DNA of 22,677 nt from DATIRA01 sp964553405 (GTDB lineage Bacteria; Pseudomonadota; Gammaproteobacteria; Steroidobacterales; Steroidobacteraceae), in contig CAZKLS010000037.1 in assembly GCA_964553405.1 (NCBI GenBank), forward strand, positions 1 through 22,677, written 5' to 3'. The notes beneath the pieces were generated by a model, which did not search any database, was not told where the DNA came from, and worked only from the letters and a program-made list of their open reading frames with translations. Every line of letters starts with the position of its first letter. The stretch's first letter is position 1. Below are positions 1-7,376 of this stretch, in pieces. The position numbers and the translations under genes were made by a program.

Positions 1-111
1 ACCCTGGCGCGGTTCCGTGCGCAATACAGATTGTCCCCTGCAGCGCCGAGGCATAGCATGGAAACATCGAGGACGGCCCTTTGGCCGGGCCGGTGAGTGC
101 AGGAGAGATAC

Positions 112-417
112 ATGACTGACCACGTGACGACGGCAAGACTGAAGGCCGACATGGCTGCGGTGGTGCGCGATGCCGAGGCGCTGATCAAGGCATCGGCGGA
201 CCAGGGCGGCGAGAAGATGACCGAGGCGCGGGCACGGATCCGTGAATCGCTCGAGGCTGCCAAGGCGCGCATGCTCGATGCCGAGCGGGCCACGCTGCAG
301 TACGGCGAGGACACCTTGCACGCGACCGAGGACTACGCGCGCCGCAATCCCTGGCAGGCGATGGGCGTGGCGGCCGGCGTCGGGCTGGTGATCGGCGTAC
401 TGCTCGCCCGGCGCTGA
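112..417 (+). CDS. DUF883 family protein (YqjD/ElaB-like, membrane anchored)
   Basis: 101-residue protein of the DUF883 family (ElaB/YqjD/YgaM). Members are inner-membrane proteins with an amphipathic helical domain and one C-terminal helix; E. coli YqjD and ElaB are stationary-phase proteins reported to bind ribosomes. The sequence shows a long charged helix (about residues 5-75), then the family signature RRNPWQAMGVAAG and a hydrophobic anchor ending in ARR. A GTG at 97 would also open the frame, but ATG 112 is preferred because AGGAGAG at 101-107 is a well-placed ribosome site and would lie inside the longer reading. It is first of four close same-strand genes. Family assignment is firm; the cellular role in this organism is not known. 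Confidence 0.88.
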   Translation: MTDHVTTARLKADMAAVVRDAEALIKASADQGGEKMTEARARIRESLEAAKARMLDAERATLQYGEDTLHATEDYARRNPWQAMGVAAGVGLVIGVLLARR

Positions 418-424
418 CACCGGC

Positions 425-823
425 ATGGCTGACGGAGAAGGCCCGCAGGGACCGGCGACGAACCTGCTGCGGTCGGTCGTCCAGCTGGGCGGCACGGTGC
501 TCGAGGCCGCCCAGACGCGAGTCGAGTTGCTCACGACGGAGTTGAGCGAGGACCTGGAGCGGGGTCTCCAGATCGTCGTGTGGGCGCTGATTGCGACGCT
601 GGCCGGCATACTGGGTGCGCTGCTGGCCGGCGTGACGCTGATCATCTATTTCTGGGATACCCACCGGATGGCCGCCGCGATCGGCGTGACGGCGGTTTTC
701 CTGTTGAGCGCGGCGTTCGCGGGGCTGGCCTTGCGCAACCGGTTGCACGAGAAGCCGCGGCTGCTCGACGCGACGCGTTCGGAGCTGAGGCGGGACGTCG
801 CGATGATCCGGAGCGAGGAATGA
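425..823 (+). CDS. YqjE-type phage-holin-family membrane protein
   Basis: 132-residue protein of the putative Actinobacterial/phage holin family (Holin_3_6, DUF1469), the YqjE type. It has a soluble helical N-terminus with a charged stretch (about residues 20-46), then two adjacent membrane helices (about 48-74 and 80-103) separated by a short polar turn (DTHRM), and a charged C-terminal tail. It starts 7 bases after the DUF883 stop, and its TGA overlaps the next ATG (ATGA at 820-823), so the three genes look translationally coupled. The order DUF883-YqjE-YqjK matches the E. coli yqjDEK locus. Despite the family name nothing indicates a lysis function here. Confidence 0.85.
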   Translation: MADGEGPQGPATNLLRSVVQLGGTVLEAAQTRVELLTTELSEDLERGLQIVVWALIATLAGILGALLAGVTLIIYFWDTHRMAAAIGVTAVFLLSAAFAGLALRNRLHEKPRLLDATRSELRRDVAMIRSEE

Positions 824-1098
824 GATCCCGCCTGCTGGCCCTGACGGCGAGGCGCACGGCACTGCAGGCGGAATGTGCGCTGCAACGCGATGACGTCGGC
901 CAGGTCTACGCCCGCATCGAGGATCGGGTCGGACGGGTGGACCGCGTCGTCGAGACGCTGCGCGGGCTGACGCCGCTGCTGGCCGTGGGCGGCGTGGTGC
1001 TGCTGCTCGCGATGGGCCCCAGCCGATCGCTCAGGCTGCTGCAGCGCGGGCTCGCCCTGGGCGTTTCCGTGAACCAGATCCGTCGGTTCCTGCGCTGA
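820..1098 (+). CDS. YqjK-like small membrane protein
   Basis: 92-residue protein starting at the ATG that overlaps the yqjE-type stop. It has a basic N-terminus (MRSRLLALTARR), a helical region with many Arg and Asp residues, one hydrophobic segment around residues 50-65 (LLAVGGVVLLLAMG), and an Arg-rich end (IRRFLR). Length, topology and third position after DUF883 and YqjE match the YqjK-like family. The alternative longer reading from 580 runs through the yqjE-type gene in another frame and is not credible. Function unknown; presumably works with the two upstream membrane proteins. Confidence 0.72.
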   Translation: MRSRLLALTARRTALQAECALQRDDVGQVYARIEDRVGRVDRVVETLRGLTPLLAVGGVVLLLAMGPSRSLRLLQRGLALGVSVNQIRRFLR

Positions 1099-1115
1099 TC
1101 CCGACTCGTCCCGGC

Positions 1116-1541
1116 ATGAACCCGCAAACCGGTGAGCGCGAGAACCGCGAGCGCGCCGTCATGGACGTCGTGCGCAGGCAGGTCGAGCGGGACGTCGAGC
1201 CGCAGCCGCGCCGTACCTGGCAGCACCTGGCGGCGCTCGGCGTAGCGCTGCTCGTCTCCGGAACACTGTTCCTCGGCTTCGACCTGTTCCTGACGGCGAT
1301 GCAGAGGTTCATGGCGATCGAACCTGCGCAGCAGGTCGAGGAACCCGCCGGACCGCTACCCGTGTTCGCCGTCCCCGGAAACGGTGAGACCGTTCTGGAA
1401 GATGCAGGCGCCGCGGCTGCGACGCCTTCCGAGCCGACCGAAGAGCCCTGGCTGCCGGCGCTGATCGAGCAGCAGCGAACCGGGGAGCCGGCGGATTCCG
1501 CCGGCAAAGAGCCAACTCCCGGAGCGCAGCCCGGATCCTGA
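1116..1541 (+). CDS. Hypothetical single-pass membrane protein with Pro/Glu/Ala-rich tail
   Basis: 141 residues, not assigned to any family I recognise. An N-terminal charged helix (residues 1-33, many Arg/Glu) is followed by one membrane helix (about 36-62, ending FDLFLTAMQRF). The rest is a low-complexity acidic tail of about 75 residues rich in Pro, Glu and Ala, probably disordered and outside the membrane bilayer. It lies 17 bases after the yqjK-like gene on the same strand, so it probably belongs to the same transcript. No clear ribosome site is seen before ATG 1116; ATG 1161 is a possible alternative start. A bitopic topology with the tail in the periplasm would fit the positive-inside rule. 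Confidence 0.6.
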   Translation: MNPQTGERENRERAVMDVVRRQVERDVEPQPRRTWQHLAALGVALLVSGTLFLGFDLFLTAMQRFMAIEPAQQVEEPAGPLPVFAVPGNGETVLEDAGAAAATPSEPTEEPWLPALIEQQRTGEPADSAGKEPTPGAQPGS

Positions 1542-1561
1542 GACCCGGTTGCCGCGGAGGC

Positions 1562-2041
1562 TCAGCCCTCGCCCGGCTTCATCTGCGACTGGCTGTAGTT
1601 CTCCAGTCCGACCCGCTCGATCAGGTCGAGCTGGGTTTCGAGGAAGTCGATGTGCTCTTCCTCCGACTCGAGGATGTCCTCGAGCAGTTCCCGGCTGACG
1701 TAGTCCCTGACTTTCTCGCAATGATCTATCGCGGCCTGCAGGTCGGGACGCGCGATCTGCTCGAGCTTCAGGTCGCACTCGAGGATTTCCCTGACGTCCT
1801 CGCCGATCATCAGCTTGCCGAGGTCCTGCAGGTTCGGCAGCCCCTCGAGAAACAGGATGCGCTCGATCAGGGCGTCGGCGTGCTTCATCTCGTCGATCGA
1901 CTCGTGCTTTTCGTATTCGCCGAGCTTCTCGAGTCCCCAGTCTTTCAGCATCCGCGAGTGCAGGAAGTACTGGTTGATCGCCGTCAGTTCGTTCTTGAGG
2001 ATCTTGTTCAGGTGCTTGATGACGTCGGCGTCGCCCTTCAT
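1562..2041 (-). CDS. bfr: Bacterioferritin
   Basis: 159-residue heme-containing ferritin that oxidises Fe(II) and stores iron in a 24-mer cytoplasmic shell. All ferroxidase-centre ligands are at canonical positions: Glu18, Glu51, His54, Glu94, Glu127 and His130. The heme-ligating Met52 is present in the motif DEMKHAD, so this is a heme-binding, catalytically complete subunit. Length is typical (about 158). The ATG at 2041 is chosen because AAGGAGAG sits just upstream and the conserved family N-terminus (MKGD) starts there; a longer reading to 2128 is not conserved in type. It lies downstream of bfd on the same strand, 52 bases apart, giving a store-and-release pair. Confidence 0.97.
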   Translation of the reverse strand: MKGDADVIKHLNKILKNELTAINQYFLHSRMLKDWGLEKLGEYEKHESIDEMKHADALIERILFLEGLPNLQDLGKLMIGEDVREILECDLKLEQIARPDLQAAIDHCEKVRDYVSRELLEDILESEEEHIDFLETQLDLIERVGLENYSQSQMKPGEG

Positions 2042-2093
2042 AGCGCAACTCTCCTTCTCGAGGGTTCTGGTTGACGGGGCGGCGCCCCGCGAA

Positions 2094-2285
2094 TTACGCA
2101 GGGTGCGGCGAGAGGTCGGCGGAATCAAGCTTCTCGTCGAGCAGCTGCCGGGCGCAGGGCTCGCAGGAGCCGCAACAGGTCGCTACGCCGGTGCACGACT
2201 GGAGGTCCTCGAAGGAGCACGCGCCTTCGCTGATCGCCTGTCGCAGGCGCATTTCCGAGATTCCGTGACAGAGACAGACGTACAT
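2094..2285 (-). CDS. bfd: Bacterioferritin-associated ferredoxin
   Basis: 63-residue [2Fe-2S] protein that docks on bacterioferritin and delivers electrons through the heme to release stored Fe(II). The four cluster ligands are at the Bfd positions: Cys4 and Cys6 (MYVCLC) and Cys38 and Cys41 (CCGSC), in a BFD-like [2Fe-2S] fold of normal length. Additional cysteines at 23, 31, 37 and 44 are also seen. GAGG lies a few bases before ATG 2285. Longer in-frame readings upstream run through non-conserved sequence and the Fur-type site, so the short start is preferred. It is the first gene of the bfd-bfr pair and lies directly behind a candidate Fur box. Confidence 0.93.
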   Translation of the reverse strand: MYVCLCHGISEMRLRQAISEGACSFEDLQSCTGVATCCGSCEPCARQLLDEKLDSADLSPHPA

Positions 2286-2323
2286 CGCGACCTCGAGGCC
2301 AAGCATATCCAGTCGCCGAAACG

Positions 2324-2342
2324 AATGCAAACGATTCGCATT
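2324..2342. promoter_or_regulatory. Candidate Fur box upstream of bfd-bfr
   Basis: The 19-bp sequence AATGCAAACGATTCGCATT has arms AATGC and GCATT arranged symmetrically about position 2333, as in a Fur operator, with an A/T-rich core. It lies 38 bp upstream of the bfd ATG. bfd is classically Fur-repressed, which makes the assignment reasonable. The site is about 120 bp from the divergent S10 peptidase start, so it could in principle also affect that gene. No clear -35/-10 pair was fixed. Confidence 0.55.
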
Positions 2343-2460
2343 TAGGTATTTTCCGAAACGGCTGGGCGTCGCTCGGCTTCGGCGCCGCGCGGCCGATTCC
2401 CGCTTGAGTTGATCTGTATTTTGGGGTCTGCTGGCGAATTCGCCGACAGGAGATCCGCTG

Positions 2461-4005
2461 ATGGTTCGCAGGCTCTTGACCCGCCTCGTCGTCTTGTCCG
2501 TGCTCGCCGGGTTGTCGGTGGGCGCCAATGGCGAGGCGAAGCCCGAACCCGCCGAGGCATCCCCGGCCGCTGCAGAGCAGGCGAAGCCCGCGCAGTCGCA
2601 GACCCGGCACCAGGTGGAGATCGCCGGCAACAGGATCCGCTACACCGCGACGGCGGGCTGGTTGATCCTGGCGGACGACCAGGACAAGCCGATTGCACGG
2701 TTCGGGTACACCGCCTACACGCTGGATGGGGTCAAGGACCGCTCGCGCCGGCCCGTGATGTTCGCGTTCAACGGCGGTCCGGGCTCGTCGTCGATCTGGC
2801 TGCACATGGGCATCCTCGGGCCGCGCCGCGTCGTCGTGAGCGACAACAACTACGCGCCACCGCCGCCCTCCGAGCGCGTCAGCAACGCCTACAGCGTGCT
2901 CGACGTCACCGACATCGTGATGATCGACCCGGTCGGAACGGGCTTCAGCAAGCCGCTCGGCGAGGCCAAGACCAGTGACTTCTGGGGCGTTGACCAGGAC
3001 CTGAAGTCGGTCGCGCAGTTCATCAAGCGCTACGTCTCGGAGAACGACCGCTGGGCTTCGCCGAAGTACGTGCTCGGCGAGAGCTATGGCGGCATGCGCT
3101 CTGCCGGGCTGGCCTACCTGCTGCAGTCGCAGTACGGAATGAACCTGAACGGCGTCGTGCTCGTGTCGCCGTTCCTCAGCGCGGGTTCCGGCGTGGACGG
3201 CGCCGAGATCGACCTGCCGCACGTGCTGTACCTGCCCACGCTCGCGGCCACGGCCTGGTATCACGGCGCCGTCTCGCCGCGGCCCGCGTCGCTCGAGGCG
3301 TTCATGCAGGAAGTCGAGCGATTCGCCTACGAGGAATATGCGCCGGCGCTGCTGAAGGGCTACACGATCGCGCCGGCGGAAAAGCAGGCGGTGGCGTCGC
3401 GGCTGGCCGGCTACACCGGCACGACCGCGGACTACTGGGACAAGGCCGACCTGCGCGTGAGCCACACCCAGTTCCTGCAGGAGTTGCAGCGCAGCCGTCG
3501 CCTGATCACGGGCCGCATCGACTCGCGCTTCGTGGGGCCGGCGGTCAACCCGCTGGCCGAGTCGATGGACTACGACCCGTTCTTCCCGGCGATCGCTCCG
3601 GCATTCACGTCGGCCTTCCTCGACTACCTGCACACCGAACTCGAGTTCGGCAAGGACGAGGACTACAAGGTGTCGGCCTTCGGCATCGAGTGGGACTGGA
3701 AGCACAAGCCGCCGGGCGGCAGCGGCTGGATGTCACCGGTGCCGAACACGGTGCCGGACCTCGCGATGGCGATGACGATGAATCCCGGACTGCACGTGCT
3801 GGTGCAGCAGGGTTGGTACGACCTTGCGACGCCGCACCTGGCGATGAAGCACGACCTCGACCACCTCGACATCACGCCGGAGGCGCGCGAGCGCATCCGG
3901 GTCGAGTATTACGAGGCCGGGCACATGATGTACCTGCACGAGCCTTCGATGAAGAAGTACCGCGAGGACCTGGCCGGGTTCATCCGCGATACGGACCGGC
4001 TCTGA
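2461..4005 (+). CDS. S10 family serine carboxypeptidase, exported
   Basis: 514-residue peptidase of family S10 (alpha/beta-hydrolase fold), which removes C-terminal residues from peptides. A signal peptide spans about residues 1-26 (basic MVRRLLTR start, hydrophobic core, ANGEA), followed by an Ala/Pro/Glu-rich linker. The oxyanion-hole motif NGGPGSSS is at 104-111. The catalytic triad is visible: Ser208 in GESYGG, Asp454 in GWYDLATP, and His488 in EAGHMMY. Length matches bacterial S10 proteins. AGGAG at 2448-2452 supports the ATG. It stands alone between the divergent bfd-bfr pair and a convergent small gene 4 bases away, so no operon partner is indicated. Probably periplasmic or secreted, for peptide use as nutrient. 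Confidence 0.93.
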   Translation: MVRRLLTRLVVLSVLAGLSVGANGEAKPEPAEASPAAAEQAKPAQSQTRHQVEIAGNRIRYTATAGWLILADDQDKPIARFGYTAYTLDGVKDRSRRPVMFAFNGGPGSSSIWLHMGILGPRRVVVSDNNYAPPPPSERVSNAYSVLDVTDIVMIDPVGTGFSKPLGEAKTSDFWGVDQDLKSVAQFIKRYVSENDRWASPKYVLGESYGGMRSAGLAYLLQSQYGMNLNGVVLVSPFLSAGSGVDGAEIDLPHVLYLPTLAATAWYHGAVSPRPASLEAFMQEVERFAYEEYAPALLKGYTIAPAEKQAVASRLAGYTGTTADYWDKADLRVSHTQFLQELQRSRRLITGRIDSRFVGPAVNPLAESMDYDPFFPAIAPAFTSAFLDYLHTELEFGKDEDYKVSAFGIEWDWKHKPPGGSGWMSPVPNTVPDLAMAMTMNPGLHVLVQQGWYDLATPHLAMKHDLDHLDITPEARERIRVEYYEAGHMMYLHEPSMKKYREDLAGFIRDTDRL

Positions 4006-4009
4006 TTCC

Positions 4010-4525
4010 CTACGGGCCGCCGCTCGCGCGGGAGAGCGGGCCGGGGCAGTCCGGCAACGGCGCCGCGAGCAGGGCCTTTATGTCCTCGGCGGGCGACTCG
4101 GTCGCGGGACCGCCCGCGTCGAACACGACGCGCCAATGGCCGTCCCCGGAACGCCGCCAGACGGAATTGAACGTGCCCCAGCGAACGCGGACCGCTCCGT
4201 CCTCGTCGCGGGACTCCAGCCGGAACGGGCCGCGGCTCAGCGCATAGTCCCCGGACCCGAGGACTTCGACGAAACGCGGGCGCCACGCGATCCGGGGCCC
4301 GTCCGCGGCGAAAAACGGCGACCACGCAGCGGCGATCGCCTCGGGACCGCGCAGCACTTCCTCACCGACGAAGCGCGCGTCGGGATCGATTGCGGACTTG
4401 AACGCGGTGAGGTCCTGACGCTCTGCCGAAAGGCTGAACGCGATCTCGGCGCAGCGGACGGCCTGCTCGGCGTCCGCCAGGGCCGGCACAGGCGCCAGCA
4501 GCATCAGCAGCGACAACGTGCGCAT
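4010..4525 (-). CDS. Exported NTF2-like (DUF4440/SnoaL type) protein
   Basis: 171 residues with a signal peptide (MRTLSLLMLL core, cleavage likely after ALA-DA near residue 18) and a domain that reads like the cone-shaped NTF2/DUF4440 fold. Helices near residues 20-45 are followed by the typical DARFV and PEAIAAAW region (about 49-68), then alternating beta strands ending in WRVVFDAGG (131-139). Such proteins bind small ligands or act as accessory enzymes; no catalytic residues can be named. The start at 4525 gives a proper signal peptide. It ends 4 bases from the S10 peptidase stop (convergent) and is 97 bases downstream of the sulfur operon's last gene, so it may be co-transcribed with that operon. 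Confidence 0.65.
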   Translation of the reverse strand: MRTLSLLMLLAPVPALADAEQAVRCAEIAFSLSAERQDLTAFKSAIDPDARFVGEEVLRGPEAIAAAWSPFFAADGPRIAWRPRFVEVLGSGDYALSRGPFRLESRDEDGAVRVRWGTFNSVWRRSGDGHWRVVFDAGGPATESPAEDIKALLAAPLPDCPGPLSRASGGP

Positions 4526-4622
4526 CGAATGACCCGTGATCAACGGATTGCGACGCATGATGCCGCCGACCGTGCCGCGAGGCCAGCGCGAACGTGCTGC
4601 CGGTGACCGCGGCTCGAGCGGT

Positions 4623-5264
4623 TCAGCAGCCCTCTTTTTTCTTGCGGCGGGGCGCCGCGGGCACGACGGGGCCGGATGCGACCGGCGCCGCGAGCTTCGG
4701 CAGCTCGGCCGGAGCCGCTGCCGCCGAGTCGCTCGCAGTTCGTGGCTGGCCGCCGAAGAACTTCGACAGCGCGGCGGTCTGCTCGAAGCGTGCAATCTGC
4801 TCCTGATCGGCCTCGGGCGGGAGTGCCGGGTAGAGCACCTCGTCCACCCAGCCGTCGAGCCCGCCGAGCAGCGTGTACGAGGCACGATAGCCCCGCGCCT
4901 GCATCAGCAGCCAGGCCTGGGCCGCGTGTATGCCGCCCTGCGAGTAGATCACGATCTTCTCGCTGGGCAGCAGCGGGTAGTCCTCCAGCGCGGGCAGCAT
5001 GACGTTCTCGGCGCTCGGAATGTGGTACTCGGCGTACTCGGCTGCGCCGCGCAGGTCGAGCAGGCGATAATCGCTGCGGCCCTCGACGATCCAGGCCGCG
5101 AGCTCGGCCGGCGTCACGTGGTCCACTTCCTGCTCGACGATCATCGCCAGCTGCTGCGTGTCGAGCCGGACGTAGGGCCCGCGTTGCGGCTGGGCGAAGA
5201 CGGCGACCGCTCCCAGTGCAATGGCGAGCGCGGCGAGCTTCCGGTTCAATGGCATTGAGCTCAT
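4623..5264 (-). CDS. Exported rhodanese-fold protein lacking the catalytic Cys, with a sole C-terminal Cys
   Basis: 213 residues. A signal peptide or N-terminal anchor occupies about residues 1-25 (NRK, then an Ala-rich hydrophobic core, VFAQ). The rhodanese domain covers about 48-150, with the family motifs LLDLRGAAEYAEYHIPSA (68-85) and a GGLDGW end (134-139). The active-site loop reads IVIYSQGG, with Ser108 (TCG) where rhodaneses have the persulfide-forming Cys. The only cysteine in the entire protein is Cys213, the last residue. It follows about 40 residues of Ala/Pro-rich linker and a basic RRKKKEGC end. ATG 5264 overlaps the upstream permease stop (ATGA). Classical sulfurtransferase activity is unlikely; a mobile sulfur-carrying arm, similar in principle to SoxY or DsrC, is inferred from the terminal cysteine and the neighbours. 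Confidence 0.82.
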   Translation of the reverse strand: MSSMPLNRKLAALAIALGAVAVFAQPQRGPYVRLDTQQLAMIVEQEVDHVTPAELAAWIVEGRSDYRLLDLRGAAEYAEYHIPSAENVMLPALEDYPLLPSEKIVIYSQGGIHAAQAWLLMQARGYRASYTLLGGLDGWVDEVLYPALPPEADQEQIARFEQTAALSKFFGGQPRTASDSAAAAPAELPKLAAPVASGPVVPAAPRRKKKEGC

Positions 5265-5851
5265 CGTCCGGTCCCCATCCGGCCCTCGATCCAGGTCGCG
5301 GCGGCGAAACCGCAGACCGCGATCAGCACGACCGCGAACACCAGCATGCCCCAGGGTACGTTCAGCACCTCCGGCAGCGTCACCTGGCCCATTGCATCCG
5401 CATTGACGAATCCCTTGGTCCGCGGATAGGCCTCCGCGTACAGGATCGTGCCCGCGAAAATCCCGAGTGCGTACACCAGGGCGTCGAAGCGCCCGGTCGC
5501 GAGCGCCGCAACCGAGGTGCCCGGGCAGTAGCCGCCGATCACGAAACCGATCCCGAGCACCAGGCCGCCCAGCAGCTGCGGGCCGAGGTGGGTCGGCACG
5601 AGATAGACCTGGCTCAGGTCCAGCAGGCCGATCCAGCCGAGATAGGTGACGCCCAGCAGCGCGGTCACGATCGCCGTGAACATCACCTTGAACACCGACA
5701 TGTCGTACAGGTAGAACTGCGCGGCCAGCTTGCGCGCGCTGCCGAAGCCGGCGCGCTCCAGGAAGAACCCGAAGCCGATGCCGAGCACGAAGGCGAGCAC
5801 CAGCGACATCTCGTCGCCGAACATGCCGTACTTGTAGAAGGGTGCGCTCAT
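5261..5851 (-). CDS. YeeE/YedE family sulfur permease protein, first-half type
   Basis: 196-residue integral membrane protein of the YeeE/YedE sulfur-transport family (Sulf_transp). Hallmarks are FLERAGFGSARKLAAQFYL near residues 30-48 and GGYCPGTS with Cys109. In thiosulfate-transporting TsuA/YeeE proteins, membrane cysteines of this kind relay the substrate. About five or six hydrophobic segments are seen. The protein is about half the size of full-length YeeE; the other half is supplied by the upstream gene. ATG 5851 is chosen over the longer readings at 5857 and 5875. It overlaps the upstream stop as ATGA and has AGGTGG 8 bases before it. Its own stop overlaps the rhodanese-like start, so the three genes are tightly coupled. 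Confidence 0.88.
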   Translation of the reverse strand: MSAPFYKYGMFGDEMSLVLAFVLGIGFGFFLERAGFGSARKLAAQFYLYDMSVFKVMFTAIVTALLGVTYLGWIGLLDLSQVYLVPTHLGPQLLGGLVLGIGFVIGGYCPGTSVAALATGRFDALVYALGIFAGTILYAEAYPRTKGFVNADAMGQVTLPEVLNVPWGMLVFAVVLIAVCGFAAATWIEGRMGTGR

Positions 5852-6402
5852 CGCCATTGCCACCTGATGAACCACGCCGCGGCATAGCCGCCGACGAACA
5901 CCATGATCATGAAAGCCCAGCTGCCGACATTGAGCAGTGCGCCGCCGGTGAGCGCCTGCCCGCTGGTGCAGCCGCGTGCCAGGTGCGCTCCGAAGGCCAT
6001 GATGCCGCCGCCTGCGAAAGCGCAGGCCAGCCGCAGCGCGGTCGAGACACGGGGTCCCTTCTCGACTGCGAAGCCGACGCGGCCGGCGAGCAGGCCCGAC
6101 AGCAGCGCGCCCGCCGCGACGCCGAGCACCTCGAAGACGAGCCAGGCCTTGAGCGGGTGGCTGCTGCCGTCGCCGATGTAGCCCTGGTAGTACTCGTTGG
6201 CCGTCGCGTGCGCAGGCGCGGCGGATTCCATTACCCAGCTCGCCGTCGAGCTGAACGCGCCGGACGCGCCGAGGCCGCGGCCCATCAGCACGAAGGCGGC
6301 CAGCAGCACGAGCCCGAGGCCGACGCCGGCGAGATAGGGGTTCATGTACGGGCGGCCCTTGGTCGGCGTGACGATACCGGGCCGGTCGGGGGCTTCGGGC
6401 AC
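5848..6402 (-). CDS. YeeE/YedE family sulfur permease protein, second-half type
   Basis: 184-residue membrane protein, partner of the adjacent YeeE-type gene. It carries the other conserved cysteine motif of the family, ARGCTSGQALTGGA (Cys145), between hydrophobic helices. A polar, probably extracytoplasmic segment (about residues 60-85) separates the first helix (about 22-42) from the rest. The GTG at 6402 is the best start, with GGAGGAG six bases upstream; ATG for Met20 is a possible alternative. The split two-gene arrangement resembles PmpA/PmpB-type systems that are regulated by sulfide-responsive repressors in other proteobacteria. The substrate (thiosulfate, sulfide or a sulfane species) cannot be decided. 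Confidence 0.87.
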   Translation of the reverse strand: MPEAPDRPGIVTPTKGRPYMNPYLAGVGLGLVLLAAFVLMGRGLGASGAFSSTASWVMESAAPAHATANEYYQGYIGDGSSHPLKAWLVFEVLGVAAGALLSGLLAGRVGFAVEKGPRVSTALRLACAFAGGGIMAFGAHLARGCTSGQALTGGALLNVGSWAFMIMVFVGGYAAAWFIRWQWR

Positions 6403-6436
6403 GATCTTCTCCTCCGTATCAGGTTCGTTGCGCGGT

Positions 6437-7372
6437 TCAGGGCGTGAGCCAGTGGCTGTACTGCCCGGCCGAGACGATCACGAAGCGCAGCGCGAGGCCG
6501 CCGGCCATCACCAGCAGCGGTGCGACGATCGTGTGTCCGATGCGGTGCGAGCTCATCAGCAGCTGGATCGTGAGCGGCAGCACGATTCCCATCCCGACGA
6601 CCAGCACCCAGAACGGCGCGGTGTACGGCCCGCCGAGCAGCAATCCGGCGGCCTGGGCATGCACCTCGGTCGAGGTGCTGAGGCCGATCAGGAACAGCGC
6701 GATCAGCGCCAGCTCCACGGCGAGAAAGACGTTGTCGGCACGCAGCAGCAGCGACTGCTCGCCAGCATTGCGCGCGATCATGTGGGCGAACGCCGCGCCG
6801 GTCGAGAGCCCCGAAACCAGGAACAGCGGGCCGAGCGCCGCGCTGGCCCAGAGTGGCCGTGCGCCGAGGCTGCTCAGCAGGATACCGGTGTAGATGCCGA
6901 GTCCCACGCCGAGCAGGATGCTGGCCATGCCCAGCGCCTTGCGTGCTGCCGGTGTCCTCAGGCGCTGCGCGAGTCCCGCGATGCCGGGCCAGCGGCCGAG
7001 CATGTCCGCCGGCACCGACAGCAGCGCCGCCAGCGCGAGCACCGGATACACCAGGATCAGGATCCAGCCGCCCCATGACATCGGCGAGGCGGGCTGGATC
7101 GTCAGGTACATGCGCCAGACGTACAGCTTGTGCTCCAGGTCGAGGAACAGCGCGCCCATGCCGAGGCTGATCAGCACCAGGCTGATCCAGGGCAGCACGT
7201 CGCAGACGCAGGACTCGCCCGGTTTGCGGTCCCGGCGCATCAGGTAGCCGGAGAGAACCATCGAGCCCGCCACCCAGCCGCCGAGGAACAGGTAGACCGG
7301 GATCTCCCAGCCCCAGACGTGCATCGCCGGGTCGATCATCGGGTTCGCGCGCGTCGAGATCAGCTCGAGCAT
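6437..7372 (-). CDS. NrfD/PsrC family quinone-interacting membrane subunit
   Basis: 311-residue polytopic protein of the NrfD/PsrC family, the membrane anchor that exchanges electrons between the quinone pool and the ferredoxin subunit of a CISM molybdoenzyme. About eight membrane helices can be read (roughly 23-43, 58-76, 98-118, 146-167, 172-195, 213-230, 247-267, 278-300), like PsrC. Family features include the first-helix motif WEIPVYLFLGGWVAGS and the C-terminal ALRFVIVSAGQ. GGAG about 8 bases before ATG 7372 supports the start, 4 bases downstream of the ferredoxin-subunit stop. No heme-ligand pattern of a cytochrome b is needed in this family. Direction of electron flow cannot be read from the sequence. 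Confidence 0.92.
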   Translation of the reverse strand: MLELISTRANPMIDPAMHVWGWEIPVYLFLGGWVAGSMVLSGYLMRRDRKPGESCVCDVLPWISLVLISLGMGALFLDLEHKLYVWRMYLTIQPASPMSWGGWILILVYPVLALAALLSVPADMLGRWPGIAGLAQRLRTPAARKALGMASILLGVGLGIYTGILLSSLGARPLWASAALGPLFLVSGLSTGAAFAHMIARNAGEQSLLLRADNVFLAVELALIALFLIGLSTSTEVHAQAAGLLLGGPYTAPFWVLVVGMGIVLPLTIQLLMSSHRIGHTIVAPLLVMAGGLALRFVIVSAGQYSHWLTP

Positions 7373-7376
7373 CGAA

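Noticed and set aside
1..96. Open frame at the left edge (to TGA at 94-96) as the end of an upstream gene
   Set aside because: Only about 31 codons with no recognisable sequence; equally likely to be non-coding leader.
2125..3705. 526-codon minus-strand open frame opposite the S10 peptidase, running into bfd
   Set aside because: Shadow frame; S10 catalytic motifs and the Bfd frame explain the DNA.
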